Below, piece after piece: positions 1-5,645 of a DNA stretch of 8,329 nucleotides (positions are counted from its first letter, which is position 1; each line of letters starts with the position of its first letter). The notes beneath the pieces are model-generated. The model had not been told where the DNA came from, did not search any database, and was given only the letters and a program-made list of their open reading frames with translations. The position numbers were made by a program, and so were the translations under genes. The stretch lies in assembly GCA_003563755.1 (NCBI GenBank), contig PWUB01000229.1, forward strand, positions 1-8,329. Direction: 5' to 3'. The stretch comes from Clostridia bacterium. GTDB taxonomy: Bacteria > Bacillota_E > SLMV01 > PUMD01.

Positions 1-699
1 ACCAACACCCTGCAGCCACCGGGTCCGGGGGCTCTCTTGGGAACGGACCAGTTCGGTAGATGCGTCTTCTCGCGGGTCATCTACGGATCCCGGATCGCCC
101 TCAGGGTCGGTGTCATAGTGGTGGTGATCCAGACGGTGATCGGGATGTTCATGGGGCTCGTCGCCGGGTTCGTGGGAGGATACGTCGACAGCGTTATCTC
201 CTACGTCACCGACGTGACGTGGTCCATGCCGGTCATCGTGTTTGCCCTGGCCATAGTAATGGTCCTGGGGCCCAGCCTGGACAACGTGATCATCTCCATT
301 GCGGTGGTGTCCTGGGCCCAGCTGGCCCGGGTGGTACGGTCCAAGACCCAGTCGGTGAAGAACCGACCCTTCGTCGAGGCGGCCCGCGCCCTGGGCATGG
401 GCAACTTCAGGCTCATCGGCAGGCACATCCTGCCCAACATTCTCTCGCCCATCATCGTCCTGACCACCCTGTCGCTTCCCAACGCCATACTGTCCACCAC
501 CTCCCTGAGCTTCCTGGGGCTCGGTTCCCAGCCGCCGGCCCCCGACTGGGGCGTCATCCTGAACGAGGGCATCAGCTACATCGAACTCGCGCCCTGGATA
601 TCCGTCTTCCCCGGCCTGGCCATCGTGTGGACCGTCCTCGGCTTCAACCTGTTGGGGGTCGGCCTGCGCGACATCCTCGATCCCACCCTCAGGACGTAG
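1..699 (+). CDS. Dipeptide/oligopeptide ABC transporter permease, DppC/OppC type (5' end missing)
   Basis: Inner-membrane permease subunit of a family 5 (dipeptide/oligopeptide/nickel) ABC importer. The reading frame is open from base 1 and carries family sequence before the first possible start (a TTG at 37): the visible protein opens TNTLQPPGPGALLGTDQFGR, matching the conserved 'H.LGTD..GRD..SR.IYG.R.SL' segment that lies after the first transmembrane helix in DppC proteins. So the gene runs off the left edge and the TTG is internal. The window shows 232 residues. The coupling loop with the EAA motif is clear (EAARALGMGNF, then I..HILPN at about residues 136-155), followed by SFLGLG and PDWG, typical of the DppC C-terminal half, and a final LLGVGLRDILDP. 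About five hydrophobic segments remain. One oddity is Cys where the family usually has Asp in GRD (here GRC). Partner genes should lie upstream. It converges on the ABC-2 permease gene 69 bp away. Family assignment is firm; the substrate cannot be told. Confidence 0.95.
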   Translation, partial: TNTLQPPGPGALLGTDQFGRCVFSRVIYGSRIALRVGVIVVVIQTVIGMFMGLVAGFVGGYVDSVISYVTDVTWSMPVIVFALAIVMVLGPSLDNVIISIAVVSWAQLARVVRSKTQSVKNRPFVEAARALGMGNFRLIGRHILPNILSPIIVLTTLSLPNAILSTTSLSFLGLGSQPPAPDWGVILNEGISYIELAPWISVFPGLAIVWTVLGFNLLGVGLRDILDPTLRT

Positions 700-712
700 C
701 GCGGTACCGAGT

Positions 713-743
713 CGGCGGGAAAAGGGATCTGACATTCCCACCG
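713..743. terminator. Possible bidirectional terminator hairpin between convergent genes
   Basis: This lies in the 69-bp gap between the ends of two convergent genes. CGGCGGGAA (713-721) pairs with TTCCCACCG (735-743): nine positions, with one mismatch when read on + and one G-U wobble when read on -. A second, overlapping fold on the - strand pairs GGGA with TCCC (within 725-739) and is followed by TTTT (724-721). The position fits a shared terminator, but neither fold ends in a long T run, so this is only a candidate. Confidence 0.35.
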
Positions 744-768
744 CTGCCGGCGCTGGTCCTCACCGTGC

Positions 769-1515
769 CTAGCGCTGTTCCCGCCAGTCCAGCTTCTTCG
801 TCACCAGCCACAGTGATCCCACGGTGAAGACGGTGAGCACGGCCAGGTCCGTCAGCAGGGCGGTCGTCACCGGCCCCGACAGGGCGGCACGCAGCGCCCT
901 GGCCACGTAGGTCGTGGGAACGGCGAAGGCGGTGGCCCGCAGAAACTGCGGGAGCTGCTCGAGGGTCAGGTACACCGGGGCGAGGGTGGACATCAGCCCC
1001 GCCAGCACCTGGGTGGCCATGCCCGCAGTCTGCCCCGTGGGACTGAAGAAGCCGATGAAGGCCCCCAGCCCCGCGAGGGAGTAGCTGGCCACGATTATCA
1101 CCGGGATCAGCAGGGCGTTGGGGCTCAGGGGCAGGCCCAGGACAGTGAGGCCCACGGCGAAGATGATCACGAAAGAGGGCAGGCTGCACAGCATGGCCCT
1201 GGTCGTGGTGGCCAACAGGAAGGTCACCTTCGATATCGGAAGGGTGGCGTAGTGTTCGAAGGCGTTCTGGTCCTTGAGGCTTCCTATGTTCTGGCCGAGG
1301 GTCAGCATGGAGGCCACGGTCATTCCCTGGGCGAGACTGCCCGTCACGGCGAAGAAAGTCGCCCGGGGGTCTCCACGCCCCCCGAACATGTACAGCAGGA
1401 ACAGGTTCAGCAGGGGTGACAGCGCCATGAGTATGAGGTACCAGAACCACATGAACCTCAGGGCGTACAGTTCACCCCGCAAGAGCCAGTAGAAGTCCCG
1501 GTAGTGTTTCCTCAC
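769..1515 (-). CDS. ABC-2 type transporter permease
   Basis: Membrane subunit of an ABC exporter; it pairs with the ATPase encoded directly upstream. The protein has 248 residues with about six hydrophobic segments: near residues 20-43 (starting FMWFWYLILMALSPL), 53-75, 103-125, 132-155, 163-185 and 220-240. This is the usual size and layout of an ABC-2 permease. The start is GTG at 1515-1513. It overlaps the TGA stop of the ATPase gene (1514-1512) as GTGA, so translation is probably coupled. A GGGGAGG ribosome site sits about 10 nt upstream, inside the ATPase gene. The C-terminus is short and basic (KKLDWREQR), probably cytoplasmic. Exporters of this class move drugs, lipids, polysaccharides or peptides, or act in resistance. 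Nothing here shows which, and no biosynthetic or resistance gene lies beside it. Transcription would come from the promoter at 2539-2567. Confidence 0.9.
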   Translation of the reverse strand: MRKHYRDFYWLLRGELYALRFMWFWYLILMALSPLLNLFLLYMFGGRGDPRATFFAVTGSLAQGMTVASMLTLGQNIGSLKDQNAFEHYATLPISKVTFLLATTTRAMLCSLPSFVIIFAVGLTVLGLPLSPNALLIPVIIVASYSLAGLGAFIGFFSPTGQTAGMATQVLAGLMSTLAPVYLTLEQLPQFLRATAFAVPTTYVARALRAALSGPVTTALLTDLAVLTVFTVGSLWLVTKKLDWREQR

Positions 1516-2474
1516 TGGGTTCCCGCCTCCCCGTCATGCTGCTCTCTTGTGTACCGGAGGTATATATCCTCGAGGCTGGGGGTGATCAACCGAAAGTCAT
1601 CGAGGCGACGCATGCCGACGCTGCCCAGGACGCTCCGGAAGAGGCTCTCGGCCCGGTCTCGGTGGGCCGTGATGCGGTATCGGCCCTCCCTGATCCTGAC
1701 GGCCCCGGCAATGCCGCCGAGCCGTCCGTCGTCGCAACCGTGCTTGAGTCGCACCTCAACCCGCACCGAGGAGTCCACCCGTCTCTTCAATTCACCCGGT
1801 GTTCCCAGGGCCGCCAGGATGCCCCTGTCGATGATGGCCACCCGCTCCACCACCTGTTCCGCCTCCAGAACGTTGTGAGTGACCAGGATGATCGTGGTAC
1901 CCCTGTCTGCATTCATCGTCCAGAGGTGGTCCCAGACCCTCTTTCTCATGGAGGGATCGAGTTCGTTAGTCGGTTCGTCGAGGATGATCACCGGCCGGTA
2001 CCCCGCCAGGCTGGCCAGGAGCGCCGCCTGCCGCTGCTGTCCCCCCGACAGCTTCAACATCATGCGGTCCGCTATGTGCCCGAGGTCGAACTTCTCGATA
2101 AGCTCCTCGGTGATGCGCCGGGCATCGGCCGTGGATTCGCCCCTCAGGACGGCAGTATGCATGATCACCTCTCTCACCCTGTGAGCACGAAGGGCCAGGA
2201 CCTTCTGTCCGTAGTAAGATACCGTCGTTGGCACGAGGTCCGGGTCTCGGACCGCGTCTCTCTCGAAGAGGTGGATCTCTCCCGAGGTCGGTCTCAGAAG
2301 GCCCGCCATCTGCTTGACGAGGGTGGTCTTGCCCGCACCGTTAGGACCGAAGATACCGAAGATCTCGCCCCGTGGGACGTCGAAGCTTATCTCCCTGTTG
2401 GCCTGCACCCGGGCGGGCAGGTAGATCTTCGAAAGTCGGCGGATGGTGTATGCGAATCCTGATGTGTCAGACAC
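1512..2474 (-). CDS. ABC transporter ATP-binding protein (ABC-2 exporter)
   Basis: Cytoplasmic ATPase that powers the ABC-2 permease encoded just downstream. With the GTG start at 2474 it has 320 residues. Every catalytic motif is present: Walker A GPNGAGKTT (43-51), Q-loop YYGQK (Gln about 90), signature LSGGQ (142-146), Walker B VIILDEPTNELDP (162-174) and the switch His in LVTHN (about 200). After the nucleotide-binding domain, residues about 235-310 form a C-terminal extension ending LITPSLEDIYLRYTRE, like the DUF4162 region found in many ABC-2 exporter ATPases. Start choice: the frame stays open to a TTG at 2567, but that TTG is itself the -35 box of a strong promoter, and an ATG at 2540 overlaps its -10 box and has no ribosome site. 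The GTG at 2474 has GGGAGG seven nt upstream, so it is preferred. The substrate is unknown. Confidence 0.92.
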   Translation of the reverse strand: MSDTSGFAYTIRRLSKIYLPARVQANREISFDVPRGEIFGIFGPNGAGKTTLVKQMAGLLRPTSGEIHLFERDAVRDPDLVPTTVSYYGQKVLALRAHRVREVIMHTAVLRGESTADARRITEELIEKFDLGHIADRMMLKLSGGQQRQAALLASLAGYRPVIILDEPTNELDPSMRKRVWDHLWTMNADRGTTIILVTHNVLEAEQVVERVAIIDRGILAALGTPGELKRRVDSSVRVEVRLKHGCDDGRLGGIAGAVRIREGRYRITAHRDRAESLFRSVLGSVGMRRLDDFRLITPSLEDIYLRYTREQHDGEAGTQ

Positions 2475-2475
2475 A
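2463..2475. repeat. 13-bp palindrome over the ATPase start codon
   Basis: TGTGTCAGACACA is a perfect inverted repeat with 6-bp arms around one central base. It covers the GTG start codon (2474-2472) of the ABC ATPase. In mRNA it could form a small hairpin (five or six pairs, loop CUG) at the start codon; as DNA it could be an operator about 60 bp downstream of the predicted transcription start. A chance palindrome of this length cannot be excluded. Confidence 0.4.
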
Positions 2476-2481
2476 CTGTCG

Positions 2482-2487
2482 CCTCCC
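2482..2487 (-). promoter_or_regulatory. Ribosome binding site that fixes the ATPase start
   Basis: GGGAGG on the - strand lies seven nt before the GTG at 2474-2472. None of the upstream in-frame starts (TTG 2567, ATG 2540) has such a site, so this decides the N-terminus. Confidence 0.8.
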
Positions 2488-2538
2488 AGGGTCAGCTCGT
2501 GGGTGGGGTGAAGGCACCCTGCCCGATCCCCAGCATTC

Positions 2539-2567
2539 ATATTAAGTAATGGATGCACAGAAGTCAA
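2539..2567 (-). promoter_or_regulatory. Sigma-70-type promoter of the ABC-2 exporter operon
   Basis: On the - strand, a -35 box TTGACT (2567-2562) is followed by a 17-nt spacer and a -10 box TAATAT (2544-2539). Each box differs from consensus at one position and the spacing is optimal. The segment is noticeably AT-richer than its surroundings. Transcription should begin near 2532, giving a leader of about 58 nt before the GTG at 2474. The constitutive look suggests steady expression unless the palindrome at 2463-2475 is an operator. Confidence 0.8.
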
Positions 2568-2646
2568 GCATTAGGTTGGACATAATGATGGGTGTGTTCA
2601 GTATATATCAACCGTCCTGCTTGCAATTCTCTGCGGTTCTGCGGTG

Positions 2647-2686
2647 CGCACGGGGCCTACGCGGGATTCTCACCCCATCCCGTGCG
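2647..2686 (+). repeat. 8-bp perfect inverted repeat enclosing a smaller hairpin
   Basis: CGCACGGG (2647-2654) pairs perfectly with CCCGTGCG (2679-2686), extendable by a G-U pair (2655/2678). Inside the 24-nt loop a GGG can pair with CCC around ATTCTCA, giving a nested fold. No T run follows, so it is not a standard terminator. Confidence 0.5.
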
Positions 2687-2714
2687 ATCGACTTTCGCTG
2701 TGCCGGGGGATTGG

Positions 2715-2747
2715 GCCTCTTTATGGCGAATAACAGCTATAAGAGGC
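2715..2747 (+). repeat. 7-bp perfect inverted repeat
   Basis: GCCTCTT (2715-2721) pairs with AAGAGGC (2741-2747) around a 19-nt, AT-rich loop. With a one-base bulge at 2740 the stem grows by two A-T pairs. It could be a leader hairpin or a protein-binding site. Confidence 0.45.
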
Positions 2748-2894
2748 AGACATTGGTCCGAACTTCGGTCGATGCAGGACGCCCGGAGACACGACCCGCA
2801 CGGTTTTCGGCGTTTCACGTCGGACGCCCGGCGATGCCTCAGGTTATCCAGGTACCTGACCGAGGGCTGGTCACGGCGACATTTCAGAGGGGAG

Positions 2895-3248
2895 ATGGGT
2901 GAAGTGAACCAGGAAGACGCAAAAGGACTGTTCGGCGCGTTGTTCGATTTCTCTTTTCGGCACTTCATAACGGCGAAGATAATCAGGTTCCTCTACATGC
3001 TGTCGGTGGCTATGGCAGGCATAATGTACCTCATTCTCGTCATAGGTGCATTCTACGGATCCCCCGGCTGGGGTGCAGTGATGTTGTTGATAATCGGGCC
3101 CCTGGTGTTCCTGCTGTCGGTGGTATACGCCCGGGTTGCGCTCGAGATCATCATGGTCGTGTTCCGGATATCCGAGCACACATCGAACGTCAACAGTACC
3201 CTGGCCCAGATGGCGGGGGACGCGGCACCTCACGACGAGGAGGAGTGA
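2895..3248 (+). CDS. Small DUF4282 membrane protein
   Basis: A 117-residue protein with the DUF4282 pattern: an N-terminal FDFSFRHFITAKIIRFLY stretch (17-34), a first transmembrane helix at about 31-54, a short loop, a second at about 60-82 containing IIGPLVFLLSVVYARV, then an amphipathic segment LEIIMVVFRISEHT (83-96) and an acidic tail ending DEEE. The family is widespread in bacteria and has no proven function. Start choice: ATG at 2895 has GAGG only four nt upstream, while GTG at 2904 has GGAG nine nt upstream, so the start may be three codons later; either way the conserved region is intact. The frame stays open to 2592, but the extra residues are unlike protein and cross the hairpin-rich region, so they are left out. 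It stands alone on the + strand, between the divergent exporter operon and a convergent membrane-protein gene. I could not pin down its promoter. Confidence 0.85.
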   Translation: MGEVNQEDAKGLFGALFDFSFRHFITAKIIRFLYMLSVAMAGIMYLILVIGAFYGSPGWGAVMLLIIGPLVFLLSVVYARVALEIIMVVFRISEHTSNVNSTLAQMAGDAAPHDEEE

Positions 3249-3317
3249 GGCCGGCCTTACCATCGAGTGGTCACTGGAGGTGAGGGGGAGTCTTTAGGGA
3301 GATACGCAGCTGCCTGA

Positions 3318-3379
3318 GGAGCCGGGTCGGTTGATACCTGAATGCGATCTGGATCAGAGGGTGCGGCCCGCCCGGCTCC
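3318..3379. repeat. 9-bp perfect inverted repeat in the convergent gap 3249-3459
   Basis: GGAGCCGGG (3318-3326) pairs with CCCGGCTCC (3371-3379) around a 44-nt loop. It lies between the 3' ends of the DUF4282 gene (+) and the 128-residue membrane-protein gene (-). A smaller hairpin, TGCCC/GGGCA with a 7-nt loop, follows near 3389-3405. There is no T run on either side, so a classical terminator is not shown. The rest of the 211-bp gap holds nothing I recognise. Confidence 0.4.
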
Positions 3380-3459
3380 GGTGGCCCTGCCCACCAATGG
3401 GGCATCCGGGTCTTTCCAGCAGGCGGTGAGAGAGCCTTCGGGGTCTCGAATGCGGCGTT

Positions 3460-3846
3460 CTACCCCGGTTCATCCCCGGTGGTGAAGTGGCTCCGCTTGG
3501 CGTAGGTATAGGCAAGGGTGAAAGCCGCCCAGGCAGCGTTGCCGAGGAACGGCTGGGTGTACTCCGTGGTGAGCAGCAGGTTCCCGCTGATGACGAGGTA
3601 GACCAGTGAGTAGCCCATCACCACCCAGTACCCCCACTTCTCCAGCCGGAGGTAGCCGGTGACCATGACCAGGGAAAACAGAGAAACAGCGATCCTCACG
3701 ATGTGCTCCGGAACACCAGGTACTCCGAATCTCAGGGCCATCCCCAGTTCCCACTCGGTACCCAGGACCACCGACAGCAGCACCATCACGGCGCTGAGGA
3801 GGTAGAGGTAACCGATCAGTACTATGCCCCACGGCCTTTCATCCAT
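3460..3846 (-). CDS. Four-helix membrane protein of unknown function
   Basis: A 128-residue protein that I cannot place in a named family. Four hydrophobic segments are visible: about 7-29 (GIVLIGYLYLLSAVMVLLSV), 48-66, 71-92 and 99-116, with a charged C-terminal tail (KRSHFTTGDEPG). The opening RPWGIVLIGYLYLLSA resembles the first helix of several small uncharacterised bacterial membrane proteins. The ATG at 3846-3844 has a very strong ribosome site (GGGGAGGA, core GGAGG seven nt upstream), and an extended -10 promoter lies upstream, so this is very likely a real, separately expressed gene. It follows the solute-binding-protein gene on the same strand after a 149-bp gap. The gap and own promoter argue against a shared function. 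No catalytic motif is visible. Confidence 0.8.
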   Translation of the reverse strand: MDERPWGIVLIGYLYLLSAVMVLLSVVLGTEWELGMALRFGVPGVPEHIVRIAVSLFSLVMVTGYLRLEKWGYWVVMGYSLVYLVISGNLLLTTEYTQPFLGNAAWAAFTLAYTYAKRSHFTTGDEPG

Positions 3847-3903
3847 GAGTGTTCCTCCCCGTTGAGGGCGCCCCGATCCGGGCCGGGCACCCGTGCTGTG
3901 TTG

Positions 3904-3912
3904 ATTCTACCA
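3904..3912 (-). promoter_or_regulatory. Extended -10 promoter of the 128-residue membrane-protein gene
   Basis: On the - strand TGGTAGAAT reads as an extended -10 element (TGn then TAGAAT, one mismatch from TATAAT). No good -35 box lies 16-18 nt upstream, which is usual for extended -10 promoters. Transcription would begin near 3897, about 50 nt before the ATG at 3846. A small GATCC/GGATC hairpin (3940-3953) lies about 30 bp upstream; it could be an operator or the end of the solute-binding-protein transcript. Confidence 0.5.
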
Positions 3913-3995
3913 CAGTCATCTTCGGTACTGACGACCCGGGATCCTGCGGGATCGCGGCGGGACACTCCCGGGGGGTTTCATCGAGGCCGTGGGCA

Positions 3996-5540
3996 TCAGT
4001 CGCCACCACCTGGATCGAGTACCCTGATCGCCTCCGGGTTCGCCAGCAGGGGTCCCGGCAGCCACCGCACGTTCTCCACCAGGCCGCCGTAGAGAACGGT
4101 GGTCTCCGGGTAGTAAAGCCACGCCGCCGGCACCTCCTCCGCCAGCACCCTCCACATCTCCTCGGCCGGGTCGGCGTCCTCCTGGACCCATCCCTCGTTG
4201 AAGGACCTCAGCAGGTGGTCCATCGGCGGGCTCTCGTAGCGGGCATCGTTGTATCCGCCGGCCACCGCTGCGGAGCTGGACAGAAGGTGACTCAGGTCGG
4301 GGTTTGGTCCCACCCTCACCTGCACCAGGGCGGCCCCGTAGTCCCTGTCGCCGAGCCGTGTCTCCATCTCCGCCAGGGTGACGGTATCCGGCATTGCGGA
4401 CACTCCGATCTCCTTGAGAACCACCTCGACCCAGGTGGCAAGCTCGGGGAAGGCCTCCCAGGCGGGAGTGAGCACCGAGAACTGGGCCTTTTCGCCCGAC
4501 TCGTGGCTCCTCAAGGCATCCATGCTGCCCCAGGTCCATCCTGCCTCGTCGAGGAGGAGGGAAGGGTCTAGGTCCAGGTCCAGATCCTCCTCGGGGCGGT
4601 GCAGGGGAGAGTCGGGGGGCCAGGGCCCCGTGGCGGGGAGGCCCGGGGGTGCTTTCCTCAACTCCCGCTGCAGGGTGACCTCCACCGCACGCCTGGCCGC
4701 GCTGAAGGCCAAAAACGGGGGTTCGGCGGGCATGGCCAGGTATACCACGTCGGTCACCGCGATCACCTCGGTGTCAGGCCCGTCGGAGGGGTCGACGGCG
4801 CAGTGCGCGTACCCGGTCTGCACGGCTCTTCTGCGCAGATCCGGATCCTCGAGGAAGACCAGCTCGATGTTGGCCAGGCGGGGACGGGCCCGCCAGTATG
4901 CCTCGTGGGCACTGAAAGTACAGGCGGTGTGAGCCCTCCACCTCTCCAGCCGGTAAGGTCCGGTGCCCATGGGATTGTGGTTGTATCCCCAGGTGCCGTG
5001 CTCTGACACCCAGTGTTCTGAAACGATGGGAACGGTCATTAACTCGGGCAGGGTCACCCGGGGCCGGCGCAGGGTCAGCATTATCTTGTGATCGTGAAGC
5101 TCTTGAACGGTGATGAGCTCATCGAAGAGGGGGGTGACTGGGAAGGGCAGCTCCCCGCCCTTCTTTGCCAGCTGGTACGTGAACACCACGTCCGCGGCCG
5201 TGAACGGGGTATCGTCGTGCCACCTGGCCTCGGGCCGCAGGTGGATTATCCAGGTTTCTCCGCCGTCATTGGTGTACCAGTTGGTGGCCAACACGGGCTC
5301 CAGGCCTCCGCTGGTGTCGTAGCGGGCGAGGGGTTCATGGATCAGCGACGTGGCCAGGCGGGTTACGGGATCTGCTGCCGATAGGGGAAACAGGTTGCGC
5401 ACAAGGGACGGCACGGCCACCACCAGCTCACCCTCCGGTGCGGGCTCATCCTGTCCGGCAGGCGCGGCGGGACCGCCGGCCACCAGGAGGACGGCAACCA
5501 GGAGTGCGGTCACAAGTCCCGGGATAATCGTCCTGCACAT
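3996..5540 (-). CDS. Family 5 extracellular solute-binding protein (peptide/nickel type)
   Basis: Binding protein of a dipeptide/oligopeptide/nickel-type ABC importer (SBP_bac_5), 514 residues, close to the usual length. An N-terminal signal peptide is visible: short charged start, hydrophobic core at about 5-22, and an A-P-A likely cleavage near residue 28. Family landmarks follow: LVRNLFPLSAADPVTRLAT and ..EPLARYD near the N-terminus, the signature region TWIIHLRPEARWHDDTPFTA..VVFTYQLA (about 95-128), NPMGTGPYRLERW, then PPGLPATGPWPPDSP...LLLDEAGW before the C-terminal lobe. There is no lipobox Cys (the only Cys near the start is residue 2), so it is not a typical lipoprotein and suggests a periplasm. 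An acidic DLDLDLDPS run occurs in the middle. ATG at 5540 has GGGGAG upstream. No permease or ATPase is adjacent on its strand; the DppC-like permease at the left edge is in another transcription unit. It is divergent from the DUF917-AroM-M42 operon, so shared regulation and a peptide-like ligand are plausible. Confidence 0.92.
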   Translation of the reverse strand: MCRTIIPGLVTALLVAVLLVAGGPAAPAGQDEPAPEGELVVAVPSLVRNLFPLSAADPVTRLATSLIHEPLARYDTSGGLEPVLATNWYTNDGGETWIIHLRPEARWHDDTPFTAADVVFTYQLAKKGGELPFPVTPLFDELITVQELHDHKIMLTLRRPRVTLPELMTVPIVSEHWVSEHGTWGYNHNPMGTGPYRLERWRAHTACTFSAHEAYWRARPRLANIELVFLEDPDLRRRAVQTGYAHCAVDPSDGPDTEVIAVTDVVYLAMPAEPPFLAFSAARRAVEVTLQRELRKAPPGLPATGPWPPDSPLHRPEEDLDLDLDPSLLLDEAGWTWGSMDALRSHESGEKAQFSVLTPAWEAFPELATWVEVVLKEIGVSAMPDTVTLAEMETRLGDRDYGAALVQVRVGPNPDLSHLLSSSAAVAGGYNDARYESPPMDHLLRSFNEGWVQEDADPAEEMWRVLAEEVPAAWLYYPETTVLYGGLVENVRWLPGPLLANPEAIRVLDPGGGD

Positions 5541-5598
5541 GCCTTCTCCCCCCGCTCATGTGTATGCTGACGCGGGCGATGTTGATGCGGAGGCAGGG

Positions 5599-5628
5599 TT
5601 GTCATTCTCCGGTGGCGAACGCTCTAGT
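5599..5628 (+). promoter_or_regulatory. Weak candidate promoter for the DUF917 operon
   Basis: TTGTCA (5599-5604, one mismatch to the -35 consensus), an 18-nt spacer and TCTAGT (5623-5628, two mismatches) lie just before the operon. Transcription would begin near 5635, after the ATG at 5631, which favours a later start codon but leaves very little leader. On the opposite strand TTCACT, 16 nt, GAGAAT is an equally weak candidate for the solute-binding-protein gene. Neither is convincing alone. Confidence 0.25.
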
Positions 5629-5645
5629 GAATGGAGTCGATGATC

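Larger units (their letters stand above)
2568..2894 (+). other. Noncoding region upstream of the DUF4282 gene, rich in inverted repeats
   Basis: About 330 bp without a credible gene. Frames stay open through it, but the translations are rich in Arg, Cys and His and resemble no family. It holds at least three inverted repeats (2647-2686, 2715-2747, 2857-2873), a short CCGAA/TTCGG hairpin near 2759-2769, and a direct repeat GGACGCCCGG at 2777-2786 and 2822-2831. A TTGGAC at 2576-2581 could be a + strand -35 box back to back with the exporter promoter, but the nearest TATATA (2602-2607) is 20 nt away, too far for a good promoter. It may be the structured 5' leader of the DUF4282 mRNA or hold a small RNA. 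It matches no riboswitch class I know. Confidence 0.4.

Noticed and set aside
60..827. 255-codon + strand frame overlapping the permease
   Set aside because: Out-of-frame shadow of the DppC-type permease, rich in Arg, Gly, His and Pro. It also runs through the convergent gap.
1536..2462. 308-codon open frame on the + strand
   Set aside because: It is antisense to the ABC ATPase, which has every catalytic motif. The translation resembles no protein family.
2592..2894. N-terminal extension of the DUF4282 protein to about 218 residues
   Set aside because: The extra 101 residues are unlike protein (rich in Arg, His and Cys) and unlike the family, and cross several perfect hairpins. Ribosome sites occur only near 2895-2904.
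2657..2968. 103-codon - strand frame in the noncoding region
   Set aside because: No ribosome site and no recognisable family, and it overlaps the start of the DUF4282 gene. It was considered as a gene remnant, but nothing supports that.
3311..3365. Possible TPP riboswitch (CTGAGG, ACCTGA, CTGGATCA in order)
   Set aside because: The resemblance is superficial. The CTGAGA core is altered, the segment joining CTGGATAAT to GCCAGCG..AGGG is missing, and no thiamine gene follows on either strand.
4565..4600. Short AGGTCC repeat in the binding-protein gene
   Set aside because: It simply encodes the acidic DLDLDLD run and is too short and in-frame to be an independent repeat element.
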